Shown here: positions 15,821-16,700 of the stretch, piece after piece
Layout: each line of letters opens with the position of its first letter
How positions within the stretch are numbered: position 1 is the first letter of the stretch
Source of the DNA: JAZKJD01 sp040384585
Lineage (GTDB): Bacteria > Pseudomonadota > Gammaproteobacteria > Diplorickettsiales > Diplorickettsiaceae
DNA length: 16,700 bases
Assembly (NCBI GenBank): GCA_040384585.1
Contig: JAZKJD010000031.1
Coordinates: 1 to 16,700, forward strand
Direction of reading: 5' to 3'
Notes under the pieces: model-generated
What the model saw: the letters and a program-made list of their open reading frames with translations, nothing else
The model's database searches: none
What the model was told of the DNA's origin: nothing
Made by a program: the position numbers and the translations under genes

Positions 15821-16700
15821 ATGCATCGACTTGATCTTTTGAATTTAAAACCAGACAGCCTAGAAGTTAAACTCTTATTGGAATTGCTTAAGAAGGAAAA
15901 ACGGCCTGGAGTCGATCACTCTGGCAGTGTTTTGAAGAAAAATTCTACTTATAAAATAGAGTTTAAGGTAAAAGAGTATTCTATCCAGCTATCGCATACT
16001 TTAATCTTTAGGGCACGAAATAAACCAACTAAATCTGGTTTTCGTTGTGATATTATTAATGATAAGCTTTTAGGAAAGGGTGGTTATGGCGAATTATATC
16101 CAATACTAAAAACATTTTCTGTAAATGAAGAGTTTTCTTTAATAGGCTGGAAAAATACTCCAAAAGAGCGGGTAGTAAAAATACAATTAGGCCATCCCAT
16201 GAATGAAGAGAGTACGATTTTGCAATCCGTGCCGCATATTCATGCAAAAAGAGTTATCGTTTATGAATCTCAAAGAGAAAATTATTGTTCCGAGAAAAAA
16301 CAACATTGCTCTATCGTTAGAAATGAAAGCTATATCGTAATGAAAAAATTACCTGGTAAAGAATTATCTAGCTTGAAATTAGAATCTTTTACCATTGAAC
16401 AAAAGATCCAGCTTTTTTTAAAAGTTTTATTGGCTTTAAAAAATCAGGTCCATGACCTTGATTTAGTCCATAAAGATATTAACTCAGATAATATTCTGGT
16501 GGAATTTTGTGAAAAAACAGAAATTTTTACCGTCAACATTATCGACTATGGTCTGGCAAAAAAAATAGAAAAAGGAGAACAGTATAATATTACTGTTCAT
16601 CCTATTGAGCCCCCTATTAATTACGGTACCCCTACACAGGATCGACAGGAGTATGATATTTTATGTTTAACTGGCTTTAGTGAGAGGCTATTTTGTATAC
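15821..16700 (+). CDS. Eukaryotic-like Ser/Thr protein kinase, 5' part (runs off the window)
   Basis: An open frame of at least 293 codons from ATG 15821 (GGGGG about 6 bp upstream) continues past the window end. Residues 1-80 match nothing I recognise. Then comes a kinase fold: glycine loop LGKGGYGELY (84-93), ATP lysine K120 in VVKI, candidate alpha-C glutamates E129/E130, a hinge-like YIVMKKLPG (171-179), catalytic loop HKDINSDN (H217, D219, N224; canonical HRD has R, here K), and metal-binding DYG (D242-G244; canonical DFG). All residues needed for phosphotransfer are present. There is no signal peptide or membrane span. Such soluble kinases in Legionellales are often Dot/Icm-secreted effectors; that this is one is inference. 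The C-terminal lobe and any secretion signal lie outside. The gene is AT-rich and adjoins an integrase module. Confidence 0.85.
   Translation, partial: MHRLDLLNLKPDSLEVKLLLELLKKEKRPGVDHSGSVLKKNSTYKIEFKVKEYSIQLSHTLIFRARNKPTKSGFRCDIINDKLLGKGGYGELYPILKTFSVNEEFSLIGWKNTPKERVVKIQLGHPMNEESTILQSVPHIHAKRVIVYESQRENYCSEKKQHCSIVRNESYIVMKKLPGKELSSLKLESFTIEQKIQLFLKVLLALKNQVHDLDLVHKDINSDNILVEFCEKTEIFTVNIIDYGLAKKIEKGEQYNITVHPIEPPINYGTPTQDRQEYDILCLTGFSERLFCI

Noticed and set aside
16056..16247. A 63-codon minus-strand frame inside the kinase gene
   Set aside because: It lies opposite the kinase catalytic region, which shows clear family motifs; no ribosome-binding site or recognisable product.
13587..16700. 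Second attachment site (repeat of the tRNA-Thr 3' end)
   Set aside because: No second copy of the T-arm/acceptor sequence was found to the right of the tRNA in this window.

Overview
The window looks like a chromosome segment of an AT-rich, host-associated gammaproteobacterium, most likely in the order Legionellales (Coxiella/Rickettsiella-like). This is inference. It rests on the gamma-type housekeeping proteins, low GC, a Mip/FkpA-type periplasmic FKBP, and a eukaryotic-like protein kinase at the right edge preceded by a sequence resembling the PmrA box of Legionella/Coxiella effector genes. No rRNA or species-specific marker is present.

Left part (276-8341, all minus strand, transcribed right to left): mnmG, mfd, pgk and pyk, packed with gaps of 37 and 56 bp and a 4-bp pgk/pyk overlap. 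They cover tRNA wobble modification, transcription-coupled repair and two ATP-yielding steps of lower glycolysis. A 131-bp non-coding element with 16/18-matching inverted ends and a perfect 9-bp flanking duplication (a MITE-like insertion) sits between mnmG and the divergent FKBP gene.

Middle part (8577-13204): on the plus strand, a secreted Mip/FkpA-type peptidyl-prolyl isomerase and a 69-aa CsbD/YjbJ-type stress protein. Convergent to these on the minus strand is a set running from a small acidic protein through accA to tilS. Then come a decayed N-terminal remnant of a uracil-DNA glycosylase-family gene and a minus-strand small heat-shock protein whose real start is probably GTG.

Right part (13511-16700): a tRNA-Thr(CGU) gene with its own promoter. 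Its 3' end lies 14 bp from a tyrosine-recombinase integrase, which overlaps an excisionase-like gene by 130 bp. A divergent regulator with a Cro/YdaS-like HTH and a ParB-like segment, apparently cut short, is separated from these by a cluster of nested palindromes. Next is the start of a eukaryotic-like Ser/Thr kinase gene that runs off the window. This is the classic layout of the tRNA-proximal end of a prophage or genomic island. The far attachment site is not in the window, so the extent of the island, and whether the kinase belongs to it, stay open.

No CRISPR array, rRNA or intact insertion sequence was seen. The strongest candidates for something new are the kinase with its putative PmrA-type promoter, the HTH-ParB-like regulator with its operator cluster, and the MITE-like element.
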